The translations under genes were made by a program, and so were the position numbers. The notes below the pieces were generated by a model. It had not been told where the DNA came from. It worked only from the letters and a program-made list of their open reading frames with translations, and did not search any database. A stretch of DNA of 64,000 nt from Chloroflexi bacterium TSY. Lineage in GTDB: Bacteria > Chloroflexota > Anaerolineae > Caldilineales > Caldilineaceae. The stretch covers positions 9,738-73,737 of the forward strand of contig JAHBNG010000070.1 in the NCBI GenBank assembly GCA_019217005.1, in the 5' to 3' direction. Below are positions 8,562-17,655 of this stretch, one piece after another; position 1 is the first letter of the stretch, and every line of letters begins with the position of its first letter.

Positions 8562-9551
8562 CTAAAATATCAATGTAACCGCTCCCAATGTCAGCCCTGC
8601 ACCACTCCCAACCAGCAGGACTTTGTCGCCGCGCCTGATTCTTTGCGCCTCGACAGCCTCTGCCAGCCCCAGCGGAATCGATGCCGCAATACAATTTCCG
8701 CGTTCAGCTAAATTCGAAAAGATCTGCTCTGAACGAAAACCCAGCCGCGAAGTCAATACCGCCAAACCGTGCCGACTGGCCTGATGAGGAATGACACAAT
8801 CGATTTCGTCTTGGCTCCAGCAGCAATGCTCAAAATAGCTCGTCAGAAAGGGACCGATCAAGCGCGTTGCCTTCTTAAAAACAGCGGGACCATCCATGTG
8901 GAACATGCTCATCTCTGGCGTGCTATCGGGTGCATTGGGATGATGAAGTGTGCCAGAACCGATCATACAAGTTAGATCGGCACCACTGCTATAGGTTGCA
9001 AACTGGCTGTGTCCGAGCTGACTAATCTCGTCTGGATTTGAACGGGTGATGATGGCTGCCGCGGCGGAATCGCCAAAGAGAACGGCACTCTCCGGTTCCT
9101 TTGGATTGAGTGAATGAGTTGTCACTTCGCTGCTGTAGATCGCCGCCACGCGATAGACGTTTGCGGCCACTAGATGCGAGACTGACTGCAAGGTATAGAG
9201 GAAACTTAAACAGGTTGCATTGATGTCAAAACAAGTACTGCGCCCCTCTGGCGCTCCTAGCTCGCGTTGAACGAGCACTGCCGTACACGGAATTGCCTGT
9301 TGTGGACCAGTCGATGCCCCAACAATGAGATCAACCTCATCAACCTCAAGCCCCGCCATCTCCAGCGCTCTGAGAATAGCGACGGCTCCCATACCTGCAG
9401 AGGTCTCATTTGTGGCATATCGTCGTTCCCGAACACCAGTTACGCGTTCGATCCAGCCAGGAGGCAATGACCAAGCTTCCTCCAAGTCCGCACTGGACAC
9501 GCGCTGTTCAGGCAAGTGATAGCCAAGTCCGGCTATCTTCACTGGTAACAT
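8562..9551 (-). CDS. 3-oxoacyl-ACP synthase III-like (KAS III/OleA type) enzyme
   Basis: The 329-residue thiolase-fold protein carries the Cys-His-Asn triad: Cys in DINATCLSF, His in IPHQAS and Asn in RGNCIAASIP. C-terminal GSGAGLTLG is also conserved. KAS III enzymes join an acyl-CoA or malonyl-ACP to start fatty acid or polyketide chains; OleA-type relatives join two acyl-CoAs. It is the first gene of a minus-strand set with an alpha/beta hydrolase and two lipid-type glycosyltransferases, which argues for a specialised lipid product more than housekeeping FabH. No acyl carrier protein or ketoreductase is adjacent. Length and motifs are complete; a possible start at 9551 follows directly after an intergenic repeat region. 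Confidence 0.88.
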   Translation of the reverse strand: MLPVKIAGLGYHLPEQRVSSADLEEAWSLPPGWIERVTGVRERRYATNETSAGMGAVAILRALEMAGLEVDEVDLIVGASTGPQQAIPCTAVLVQRELGAPEGRSTCFDINATCLSFLYTLQSVSHLVAANVYRVAAIYSSEVTTHSLNPKEPESAVLFGDSAAAAIITRSNPDEISQLGHSQFATYSSGADLTCMIGSGTLHHPNAPDSTPEMSMFHMDGPAVFKKATRLIGPFLTSYFEHCCWSQDEIDCVIPHQASRHGLAVLTSRLGFRSEQIFSNLAERGNCIAASIPLGLAEAVEAQRIRRGDKVLLVGSGAGLTLGAVTLIF

Positions 9552-9935
9552 GACAAACTCCTAATCTCATGCTTTTATATTCGGTTCAGAATGAAAACCG
9601 GAGTGTCAGCGAGATTGGAGACTCAGTAGATCCAAATTTCAGGTTTAGAGAGAGAATTTGGGCTAATTAGTTGACATAAATACGTATTTGCCAGTCAATA
9701 CCTAGCATTTACGTAAAATTTAAGCGATTTCTAGATATGAAATTGGCTGTTTTTGGCAACTGAGATCTGAAAAAATGGCCCCAAAATCCCTTCTCTCCCG
9801 ACTGAAAATAGTCAAAAACGCCAAATTTGGATCTACTGAGACTAGAGAATAGAGATTTTCCTCGGTGGCAGCCAATCTCCAACCTCGAATCTCAAAACCT
9901 CCGTTTTCAAATTGATTTCTGTATAGGCGTAAAGT
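9552..9935. other. intergenic region with nested repeats
   Basis: No gene is apparent. The region holds the family A element at 9624-9838. The flanks of that element are themselves partly complementary: TGAAAACCGGAG and ATTGGAGA to the left, TCTCCAAC and CTCCGTTTTCA to the right. This suggests the element landed in the loop of an older hairpin repeat. Confidence 0.6.
9624..9838. mobile_element. MITE family A, subtype A1
   Basis: This is a 215-bp non-coding element with terminal inverted repeats CAGTAGATCCAAATTT / AAATTTGGATCTACTG. It is flanked by the 5-bp duplication AGACT at 9619-9623 and 9839-9843. It is nearly identical to the copy at 32016-32230. It has no transposase and must be moved in trans. 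Confidence 0.92.
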
Positions 9936-12147
9936 TTAGTCCGGTCTCTTGCTGACACCAAACCACGGACTATCCATCATTCGTTCTGCTGCTTCCTCGG
10001 CGGCCAGCTCGGCGGCAAGAAATTTCTGTAGGAGAGACTGGGGTGGTTCATTTTAGGCGGACAATTAGGTTTACATTTTTGCAAAGAGAAAAGATGTTTA
10101 TATTTTCTACTTTGAGCCATGCTCAGGCAGAAAATGACCTCATATAGATTTTTATCTATGTATCAAAAGTGTAAACCTAATTCTGAACCACCCCGAGAGA
10201 CCAATCAAAAAATCGTCTCTCTTCAATCCGAATAGCTTGAGCAGATGCGAAGGATACTTGGAGCACCTCGTCGACTGCCGTGGGAATTTTTTGCCAATAA
10301 CCGATACGACGCGCTGTGGACGGACGCGCTGGAATGTGGCGCGCTCGAGACACTGGACGTTGGGTGCTCAAAAACTCGATCCACTCCCAGGCCGCTCGTG
10401 GAGATACCGAGTGTTGACTGATCACATTGCCGGCGACACGTAGGGGAGTGATGAGAATCTCCTCCTCGCTAATAAGGGGCAGAATGTGCGGGCTATGCTG
10501 CTGCTGATAATGCTCATAGTGGGTAGGGGCGCCAATCCAATACACGACTTGAGGTGGTACGGATAGAGCGTTGAGTACAAGTTGTTTGCGTTCTTCGTCA
10601 GCCAAGGCGCTCAAGTCGGGTGTGAAACTTTGCGTTACCTGCTGCTGATACCATTGGATTGTCTCAATCAGATCTTGCTTCCGCAGCGGACGAGAACAAT
10701 CTATCTTTCTTTCGCTTTGATCGGCGTCTGCCGGGGCCGCCACCATCGTAGTGGACACCCAATTGAACGGTGTATCTATGCGGCATCTGCGTGAGAGCGC
10801 ACGGGCAAATAACAGATCGCGCGTTTCATCGATGTACATCCATTTGAGCCGCGCATTGTCCAACTGGCGTTGAATCACGCTCATCTCATGCTCAATCAGA
10901 TCCCTACTCAACGAGCTATTCTCGATCAGATTTTGCAAGCTGTCATCAGCCTGACTCACATAGAGCAAGCGCAGAGAGGCAGAGTGTGGTAACATCCAGA
11001 GCCGCTTCTGCCACACTCCCCCATCCCAAATGGCCGGATAGAAATCGGCCATGTCAAATGCAACCTTGTTTTCCGTAAAATAGGTTAAGTCATGAATATG
11101 TCCCGCTGTGATGAGTTCGGGCGTCGGGATCATATAGGCACTATCGACGAGGGCAAGTAAGTCGTCTGAATCATTCGGTAAATCCGCTTGCGAAACAATC
11201 CGCACGCGCCGTTGAGAATGGTTGAGCATGAAAGTGGTCGCAAGCTGCTCAAATCGGTTTGTGAGATGGGTTGGGACGGCGTGTCGAATCTCTGGCGGTG
11301 CCAAATATTCATGAAGGCGCTGCTCTAACAGTTGCCAAAATCGCTCCGCAGGTTCATTGGCCGTCGTTAGCGCAATCAGACGTGGGGATGGCACCTCGAC
11401 TGTATGGGGTGCTGCAGTTGTGCCAAAGCGAGAGCGAACAGTGAGCGATAGGGGCAGACGCTTGGACAGGCATTTCTTGTTCTCTTCCTGTTCTGAGGGG
11501 TTTGATGCGGAACTTTTCTGGGACGTTGGCGGACAGAGTTCACTGATGACCTGCTCAACAAAGTGGCCGATTTCTGTTTGCCACAACGTATCTTTCTCAT
11601 AGATTCGCAGTGTTCCCCAACTCTGCTGGCTCTCCTCCTGGTCACCCCAATAGGAGCGAATGTAAGGGACACGCACCAGTGCTCCCGCCTCGCGTTGATA
11701 AAAGAAGACCCGTTGCAAATACTCTTGATCATTCCTCCATTGGACAGTTGCCCAAATATTCGCTGCCCGACCGCCCACATCGACAATCTCTACTGTTTCT
11801 TGTCGGATCGCCTGATTGAGTGGATGAAACTGTGTCGCAATCCAAGCGGGGTCGTCTGCTTGTGTCGACAAAAATAGCGCAGGATCACCAGACGACGCAG
11901 CTCGTTGTTCAAGATCGAGATACAGATTGAGTGTACGGTGTAGTTCGATCCTTTCTTCTTCTGACAGTGCAGGCGAAAAAAGTGTACGCAACCATGTGCG
12001 TGAAGTGGGCCAGGCGAGCAATGAGACAACGAATAAGCTGAGGATACCCAGCAGAAACCAAGGCCACAATCGACGTCGGCTTTTTTGCTGCAAAGAGCCT
12101 TCATCTCTCTGTTCATCCTGTACCCGCCATTGAAACTCAAAGCTCAT
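9936..12147 (-). pseudogene. membrane-anchored protein with solute-binding-like domain, 3' end split by MITE B
   Basis: The open frame 10177-12147 encodes 656 residues. After a short cytoplasmic N-terminus there is one transmembrane helix near residues 28-48, an extracytoplasmic region, then a domain like ABC solute-binding proteins (AWEWIEFLST near the end is typical of family 1 binding proteins). MITE B lies at 10040-10194, close to the C-terminus, so the present protein ends in four foreign residues. Removing the element and one duplication restores about 30 more codons to a TAA at 9936-9938. The product may still be functional because only the tail is affected. Ligand unknown; no permease or ATPase is adjacent, so a sensory role is as likely as uptake. 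Confidence 0.78.
10040..10194. mobile_element. MITE family B, subtype B1
   Basis: This is a 155-bp element with inverted ends GGGGTGGTTCA / TGAACCACCCC. The flanking 8-mers are GAGAGACT (10032-10039) and GAGAGACC (10195-10202), a target duplication with one mismatch. It has no coding capacity. Sister copies are at 16649, 25780, 50126 and 58168. Confidence 0.9.
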
Positions 12148-12234
12148 AACTTGCCACGCTTACTCGCTCAGAAGAGGAGTATCCCTCAGCGCTCAGAACG
12201 GAAGCGGGACGCCCCTTTTCTGAGGGAACAATAA

Positions 12235-14583
12235 TTATATATCCCCAGAAAAGTTTTGTCCCGTCTTTGCTCTGGGAGACGTGGTACAAAACTTTTCTGA
12301 GGATATATAGACGGGGCTACTCCATGCTTTCTCCTGATCGACCTGAACAACGCGTATCCAATAGGGTGTTTCGCCAATCAGCGGCTTCGTATCGAGATAA
12401 CTCAGTTCGATCTGGTGAGGACCATCTTCCTTCGGTGCAGGGCCAATCTGTACGCAGCTATTTACATAACCGGCTTCGATAGTCATCGGGGCACCCCTTA
12501 CTTGGTTCTTGGAGAATTCAAACGTCGACACAGGCGAATCGAAGCGGCAAAGGGCATCGACCCCTTGTGCCGCCTCATTTGTATCCCATCGAAAGATGAA
12601 TCCCGCGGCATTGCCTGCTGTCGCAGAGCGCCAGGCTAACGTTGTGTCATCCACCAAATTAACGTCATCAGCTGCGCTCTGGAAGCCAACCGACCGAATC
12701 TGGGAAAAGATGCCAGCCGTTGCGCGGAGTGTCCCATCCCAAACCAGTCGTTGCGCACCAGCCGTTCCCATAGAACGTGCACCGCTCCACAAAATACGCA
12801 ATAGGTCATCGTGATAGGAAGCGATTTGCCAGCGACAGAGAACTTGCGTACCCCGCAACAGATCGATTCGCTCAATTGCAGCAGTCCCCTCTACTTCTAG
12901 TTTGATCCGCGGGTAACCACTGGTCTTGTAAGTCGAACCCATCGGGTGACCATCTACCTCCACCCAGAGCCGGATCCGTTTTCCCGTGGTACCATAGCAG
13001 CGTCTAGCTTGAAAGGCTTCCCAAAGTGATTCTTTATTTAGCTCAGCAGCATAAACACCGGTGATACCGCTACGGACATTGCGGTTGAGTCGCCAACCGG
13101 GATGATCGGCACCGGGACGGCCTGCCACGCCATCAGCCCCCGCAGTGATGCCCACTTTGTAGCCCCGACTCAGGGCATCTTCCACAAACCATTCGGAAGT
13201 GCCGTGGGTGGAATGGATTTCGGCCAGTGGTTCAAGTTCGGGCGCATGGTAATCCAGATTGGTGGGACGCCCGCCCACATGCATATTGACCATGATGGGT
13301 TCGTCTCGGAAGGCTGCATGGAAGTCGGGGGCCGTGGGAATGTCTGGCTCTGGATCGGGATCCGTCTCCGTAAAAAATCGACCCGATCGGCGCAGACGTG
13401 CCTCATCGTGGTGGTAGATTACGTTGCGGTCGCCACCATCTTTGGTGGGAGGACTCCATTCGCAGCCAAGGAAGACGACAAAGTGATGGGGATCATCAAA
13501 TGCAATGGCTTGCTCGCGCGTATGTTGCCAAAGGTCGCGTGTGATGTAGTGGTCGTTGGCCTGATGAGTCACAAATTGCAGGCCAGCCACGTCCCGCGCA
13601 AAATGATAATGATCGATCAGGCTACCTGCACCACAGCCGATTTCGGTCTGTCCAGAATGAAGGTCGCCCCAAAAGAGTTGTAGATGAGGGCGTTCGGTAT
13701 TAATGTGGAAGGGATTGCTCTGTGTCCTGAGTTCAAGTTTCGAGATCGAAGCCGCAATGCAATAGCTTCCCGGCTGGTCAATGGAGAGAGAGAATCGATA
13801 TGCCGTCGGGTTGTCGGACATTGTACCCTCAGAAACTGTCATCGTGGCCGTGGATGATGCATTTTGTATGGGCATCAAATCAAGTTGAGGCATTGCTTCG
13901 CCAAGAGACGCTGCATTGCCCCATCGATCTTCTGCACGTACCAGAACATCAAGTCGTTTACCGATTTCGCCTTGAGCCGGTGCGACTGCTACCAGGCGCT
14001 TTGGTGAACCAGCCTGAATCGCATAGGAGGGTGGATCGAGCAGTTGAATCCAGCGGTCACTGTTATCTGGATTCAAGAGCATGAGGAAACCAGCCTGCTT
14101 GACGCGACAGGTTGGTGCACGCCAACCCATCCCGCGACCAGAAGAATCACCACAAACGAGACGTACCTGATCACCACGCACCAACTGTCCCCGTCGAAGA
14201 ACCAATTCGACACAGTGCATCCAAGGATCGAGATCCCCCATTTGATGATAAATCAGTTCAAACAAAGGAGCTTCGCCCTGAACAGGTGAGACCGATTCAA
14301 CAGAGACAGTCATATACCCATCTTCCTGAGGGGTGTCACTCTGTAGATCGCTCCAATCGAGAGGCCAACGCCAGGCAATCCGCAAGCGTCCGCCCATTGG
14401 CAGACCCGTTTCACCCATCGTAAACTTGAAGGTAACGGTGGTGAATTCCCCCGCTGTCAGAACATCCGCCATCTCGATCGTACCGACCCCATAGAGTCGA
14501 TTGCGTTCGTCTGGTTCAATTTCTGGCAGATGCCACACGTGAGGGAAACTTGGTTTTCCGCTTGTTTTTAGCATTGACATCAT
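12235..14583 (-). CDS. DUF3604 / PHP-type metal-dependent hydrolase-like protein
   Basis: The 782-residue protein contains an N-terminal beta-rich region, then at about residues 300-560 a segment opening with WGDLHSGQTE and followed by HQANDHY, GCEWSP, NMHVGG, EIHSTHG and TAGADG. These His/Asp/Glu-rich motifs mark DUF3604 proteins, relatives of the PHP phosphoesterase domain that bind several metal ions. A C-terminal beta domain follows. Such genes usually sit among glycan or natural-product catabolic genes; the substrate is unknown. There is no clear signal peptide. The last roughly 15 codons derive from a hairpin at 12236-12309, so the native C-terminus has been altered. Start could also be the ATG at 14574. 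Confidence 0.82.
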   Translation of the reverse strand: MMSMLKTSGKPSFPHVWHLPEIEPDERNRLYGVGTIEMADVLTAGEFTTVTFKFTMGETGLPMGGRLRIAWRWPLDWSDLQSDTPQEDGYMTVSVESVSPVQGEAPLFELIYHQMGDLDPWMHCVELVLRRGQLVRGDQVRLVCGDSSGRGMGWRAPTCRVKQAGFLMLLNPDNSDRWIQLLDPPSYAIQAGSPKRLVAVAPAQGEIGKRLDVLVRAEDRWGNAASLGEAMPQLDLMPIQNASSTATMTVSEGTMSDNPTAYRFSLSIDQPGSYCIAASISKLELRTQSNPFHINTERPHLQLFWGDLHSGQTEIGCGAGSLIDHYHFARDVAGLQFVTHQANDHYITRDLWQHTREQAIAFDDPHHFVVFLGCEWSPPTKDGGDRNVIYHHDEARLRRSGRFFTETDPDPEPDIPTAPDFHAAFRDEPIMVNMHVGGRPTNLDYHAPELEPLAEIHSTHGTSEWFVEDALSRGYKVGITAGADGVAGRPGADHPGWRLNRNVRSGITGVYAAELNKESLWEAFQARRCYGTTGKRIRLWVEVDGHPMGSTYKTSGYPRIKLEVEGTAAIERIDLLRGTQVLCRWQIASYHDDLLRILWSGARSMGTAGAQRLVWDGTLRATAGIFSQIRSVGFQSAADDVNLVDDTTLAWRSATAGNAAGFIFRWDTNEAAQGVDALCRFDSPVSTFEFSKNQVRGAPMTIEAGYVNSCVQIGPAPKEDGPHQIELSYLDTKPLIGETPYWIRVVQVDQEKAWSSPVYISSEKFCTTSPRAKTGQNFSGDI
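12236..12309. repeat. perfectly bounded hairpin at gene 3' end
   Basis: Ends ATATATCC and GGATATAT frame a stem whose arms are CAGAAAAGTTTTGT and ACAAAACTTTTCTG with a loop of about 28 bases. It is inside the reading frame of the DUF3604 gene and supplies its stop codon. It may act as a bidirectional terminator, and its form is like the other hairpin insertions in this window. Confidence 0.7.
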
Positions 14584-14962
14584 AAGATCGGTTTGTTGGT
14601 TTGTTGACAGAAGTGTAATTTATAGCCTTTCAGGAAAAGATTTTCCTCTCATGGATGGCATTTCAGCCGGTCAGCTCGTCAACTCTCTGGCTGACCGGCT
14701 GAAATGCTGACAAGCTACTGTTTTGCGTGGAAAAACATTATCTGAACATCTATAGTTTGAGGTCAGGATTGGATCCTCGTTGAGAAAGTTGACTACTAAC
14801 AATTGGCTTATGCAACCCCAAGGGGTCTTAGCAAAGCCAAACCGCAGCATAAGGCCATTCCAGAAAAAAATTCCCCATAAGATGGAACGTATCCCCCTGG
14901 AATGGCTTAGGCTTTTCCTTTTGAATGGGAGATTTATTTTTTGGAAAAGCCTAAGCCTTGTC
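14584..14962. other. intergenic region with three strong inverted repeats
   Basis: No gene is seen. The region separates two minus-strand genes. It contains one 17-bp stem (listed separately) and two interlocked inverted repeats near the enolase-gene end: GCCATTCCAG (about 14850) with CTGGAATGGC (about 14899), and CTTAGGCTTTTCC (about 14906) with GGAAAAGCCTAAG (about 14941). Overlapping arms allow alternative folds. Confidence 0.6.
14658..14710 (-). terminator. 17-bp stem hairpin between minus-strand genes
   Basis: CATTTCAGCCGGTCAGC pairs with GCTGACCGGCTGAAATG around a loop of about 18 bases. It lies between the enolase-superfamily gene and the DUF3604 gene. There is no clear U-tract, so it may be a repeat or a processing site instead of an intrinsic terminator. 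Confidence 0.5.
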
Positions 14963-16138
14963 CTACAAGCTTGGTGTCTTATATAGTATCTGTCCATTGA
15001 CATATATCTCTACATCCACTAAGTAATTTCTCACCTTGGCCTGATCGACGGTCATGCCTAGACCAGGAGCATCGGGAATCTGGATAGTGCCATCCTCATC
15101 CCGTTCAAGATGATTCTCGGTGATGTCTGTGGCCAGTGGCTTGAGTTCTACTGGATATTTGCAGATTTCGTCGTCTTTCACTCCTGCGAAGGGCTGGAGC
15201 GACGCGCTCAAGGCCAGATGAGAGGTAAAGGTGTGATTGACATAGGCAACGCCACGGGCTTGGGCATAGTCGGCTACCTGCTTGGCGATGCTCAATCCAC
15301 CGATACGACCCGCGTCGATCTGGACAAAGCCGACGCCAGCATAGTCGATCATATGTTGCGCCATGTAATAGTTATGGCTACCCTCGCCACCAGCCAGCTT
15401 GACGCTATCACAGCGCTGAGACAGGGTATGATAGGAACTCAGTGCGCCTGAGACGAATAGTTCTTCCAACCAGGTGGTGCGACATGTCTCTAATGCAGGC
15501 AAACGTTGTGTTGCCTTTTCCACATCGTCACGCCAGACGGTGCCAATGTCGATGAGCAGAACGCCTTCGTCACCCAACCCCTCTCGCGCTGCCATAAAGT
15601 GATCGGCATCTTCCTGTGCGCTCCCCAGACCAATGGGGCCCCAACCAAATTTTGCGGCTCGAAAGCCGTCGGTGCGTGCTTGACGCCCCTTTTCCAGCGT
15701 CTCTTGAGGGGTATCGCCAAAGAGCATCGAAGCATAGGGCAATTTGGGATAGGCGCGATCATAGCCAAGGAGCTTCCATGCCGGTTCGCTGAGTCTGCGG
15801 CCCAGCAAATCCCACAGTGCCATATCAATCCCAGATAGAATGTGATCGGTCTGAAGCAGATCCATACTCTCTTCCCGGACCAGATTGCCAATTCGATAGA
15901 TGTCAGTGACGTCATTCAACTCTTGCCCCAGCACCGATACCTGGACTGGTTTGCATGCGCTGTGGGACATCGGTGCGACCCAGCCAGCAAGTGACGGCAG
16001 CGGTGAAGCTTCGCATTCTCCCCATCCTTCTTCACCCCCCGCAGCGACCCGCACCAGCAATGCGTCCTGACTGCCATCACCAATGTCCAGAACCTCTGGC
16101 ATAGATAAATAAAAAAGGTCGACTGATTCAATTTTCAT
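14963..16138 (-). CDS. mandelate racemase/muconate lactonizing enzyme family protein
   Basis: This enolase-superfamily protein of about 391 residues has an N-terminal capping domain and a TIM barrel. Metal ligands are visible as Asp in LLIDIG, Glu in WLEELF and Glu in AGGEGS; the lysine in FRAAKFGW and the His in NHTFTSHLA are candidate bases. The family abstracts the proton alpha to a carboxylate, often to dehydrate sugar acids. I chose the ATG at 16138 (MKIESVDLF) because the family usually starts there; the longer frame runs into the IS630 end at 16171. That insertion lies about 30 bp upstream, so the native promoter may be lost or replaced. Substrate unassigned. Confidence 0.88.
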   Translation of the reverse strand: MKIESVDLFYLSMPEVLDIGDGSQDALLVRVAAGGEEGWGECEASPLPSLAGWVAPMSHSACKPVQVSVLGQELNDVTDIYRIGNLVREESMDLLQTDHILSGIDMALWDLLGRRLSEPAWKLLGYDRAYPKLPYASMLFGDTPQETLEKGRQARTDGFRAAKFGWGPIGLGSAQEDADHFMAAREGLGDEGVLLIDIGTVWRDDVEKATQRLPALETCRTTWLEELFVSGALSSYHTLSQRCDSVKLAGGEGSHNYYMAQHMIDYAGVGFVQIDAGRIGGLSIAKQVADYAQARGVAYVNHTFTSHLALSASLQPFAGVKDDEICKYPVELKPLATDITENHLERDEDGTIQIPDAPGLGMTVDQAKVRNYLVDVEIYVNGQILYKTPSL

Positions 16139-16246
16139 GATGACATGTTCAACTTTCTTCGCCTCTGCCATAGTGTTTTGTCAGATAAGTTATAATACGG
16201 TAAACTCTGCCAGAAAGTGACTAAAAAAACGAGGAGGCAGAGAGAA

Positions 16247-17552
16247 ATGAAGCAAGTATATAAAGTTAAACTAAGTGATAAAGACAGAAATGAATTAAGG
16301 CGAATAACGGCAAAAGGAAAAGAGAACGTAAGAAAGATAAGAAGGGCACATATTCTGCTCTTGTCAGATGGAGGAAAAACAGACAGAGAAATCATGGAAC
16401 GAGTGGGAGTGACGCGAGCAACGGTGGTGCGAATCCGCAAAAGATATGTGACGGAAGGGCTAACCAAAGCCCTAGAAGAGAGGCCAAGAAGCGGACGACC
16501 AGTCGAGATTAGTAACGAAGCCAGAGCCAAAATCACGGCACTAGCGTGTACGAAAGGACCAGATGGGCGAAGCCGATGGACTTTAAGGCTGCTAGCAACC
16601 ACAGCGGTTGAGTTAAAGTTTGTGGAAGACATTTCGCATGAAACCGTGGGGGTGGTTCATTTTAGGCGGACAATTAGGTTTACATTTTTGCAAAGAGAAA
16701 AGATGTTTATATTTTCTAATTTGAGCCATGCTCAGGCAGAAAATGACCTCATATAGATTTTTGTCTATGTATCAAAAGTGTAAACCTAATTCTGAACCAC
16801 CCCAAACCGTGAGTGAAATTCTGAAAAAAACGAACTGAAACCCCATTTGAAGGTGCAGTGGTGTATCGGAAAGTTAACACCTACATACTTGTGGCACATG
16901 GAACAAATCTTGGACCTCTATGCACAGCCCTATGACCCCAAGAATCCTCTCTGGTGGGTGTTACGATGAAAAACCTTGTCAGCTCTTGGGCGATACAATC
17001 GTGCCGATTGAGATGAAACCAGGCAAGAAATGGCGCTATGATCATCACTATGAACGCAAGGGCATCTGTTACATCTTGATTGCTTACCAGCCACACACTG
17101 GACAGCGGGTTGTTCAGATTACCGAACGGCGCAGAGGCCAAGAGTATGCTCGCTTCATGCATGATCTCAAAACGAAACACAATCCTGATGCCGATTCATT
17201 ACAGATTGTTCAGGATAATCTCAACATTCATTCACCCAGTTCCTTCTACACCATCTTTTCGCCTGAGGAAGCTTTCGCTCTGGCTCAGCACTTTCAGATG
17301 GTTTATACCCCCGTCAACGGGAGTTGGCTTAATATGGTTGAAATTGAACTCTCGGTTATCACTCGCCAAGTTCTTGATCGCCGCATTGATTCCAAAGAGC
17401 TTCTTGAGACTGTTGTCCTTGCTCTTGTCAACGAGCGCAATGAACAATCCGCTACCATTCAATGGCAATTTACCCCCGCTCTCGCTCGCCAGAAGTTCCA
17501 GCGTTTCTATCCTGTTTTGGATACCGATTCTGATGACCAACCTGTATCATAA
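16247..17552 (+). pseudogene. IS630 transposase, split by MITE B and frameshifts
   Basis: The gene starts at the ATG 16247, preceded by the strong Shine-Dalgarno GAGGAGG. The N-terminal HTH region (DREIMERVGVTRATVVRIRKRY) and linker (EERPRSGRP) are intact to 16648. MITE B follows; the 8-bp duplication AAACCGTG flanks it. After the element the sequence reaches an A7 run (16824-16830), where a -1 shift is needed to continue into the DDE domain, and a further shift near 16965. The catalytic region has CYDEKP, QDNLNIH and a final Glu in NMVEIELS. The first of these shifts occupies the same protein position as in the IS630 copy at 45069. Confidence 0.88.
16649..16803. mobile_element. MITE family B, subtype B1, inside IS630 transposase
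   Basis: A 155-bp copy with perfect 8-bp duplications AAACCGTG at 16641-16648 and 16804-16811. Its sequence differs from the copies at 10040 and 25780 at only a few positions, suggesting recent spread. Confidence 0.95.
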
Positions 17553-17571
17553 CTTATCTGACAAAACACTA

Positions 17572-17655
17572 CTGTTTATCCGAAAAGTTCTGTGACAAAC
17601 CATTCCTGCCCGAGAAGTTAGTCAGACTCACAACCACTTTGCGGATAGGTTCTTA
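17572..17655. repeat. hairpin repeat C, copy 1, at the 3' end of a PhyH gene
   Basis: An 80-bp inverted-repeat sequence bounded by TATCCGAAAAGT and ACTTTGCGGATA. Its reverse complement recurs at 21898-21980, there also directly behind a PhyH gene. The stop codon of the PhyH gene lies at its edge. It may be a terminator-like repeat or a small MITE. Confidence 0.65.

Larger units (their letters stand above)
16171..17571 (+). mobile_element. IS630-family element, interrupted by a MITE B
   Basis: Inverted ends TAGTGTTTTGTCAGATAAG and CTTATCTGACAAAACACTA are bounded by the TA dinucleotides expected for IS630/Tc1-mariner elements (16171-16172 and 17570-17571). The transposase gene inside carries MITE B at 16649-16803 and two frame breaks, so the element is no longer autonomous. 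Its right end touches hairpin repeat C. Confidence 0.9.

Noticed and set aside
13102..13683. 193-residue open frame opposite the DUF3604 gene
   Set aside because: It lies fully antisense to conserved DUF3604 motifs and shows no protein family features; it is a codon-bias shadow.
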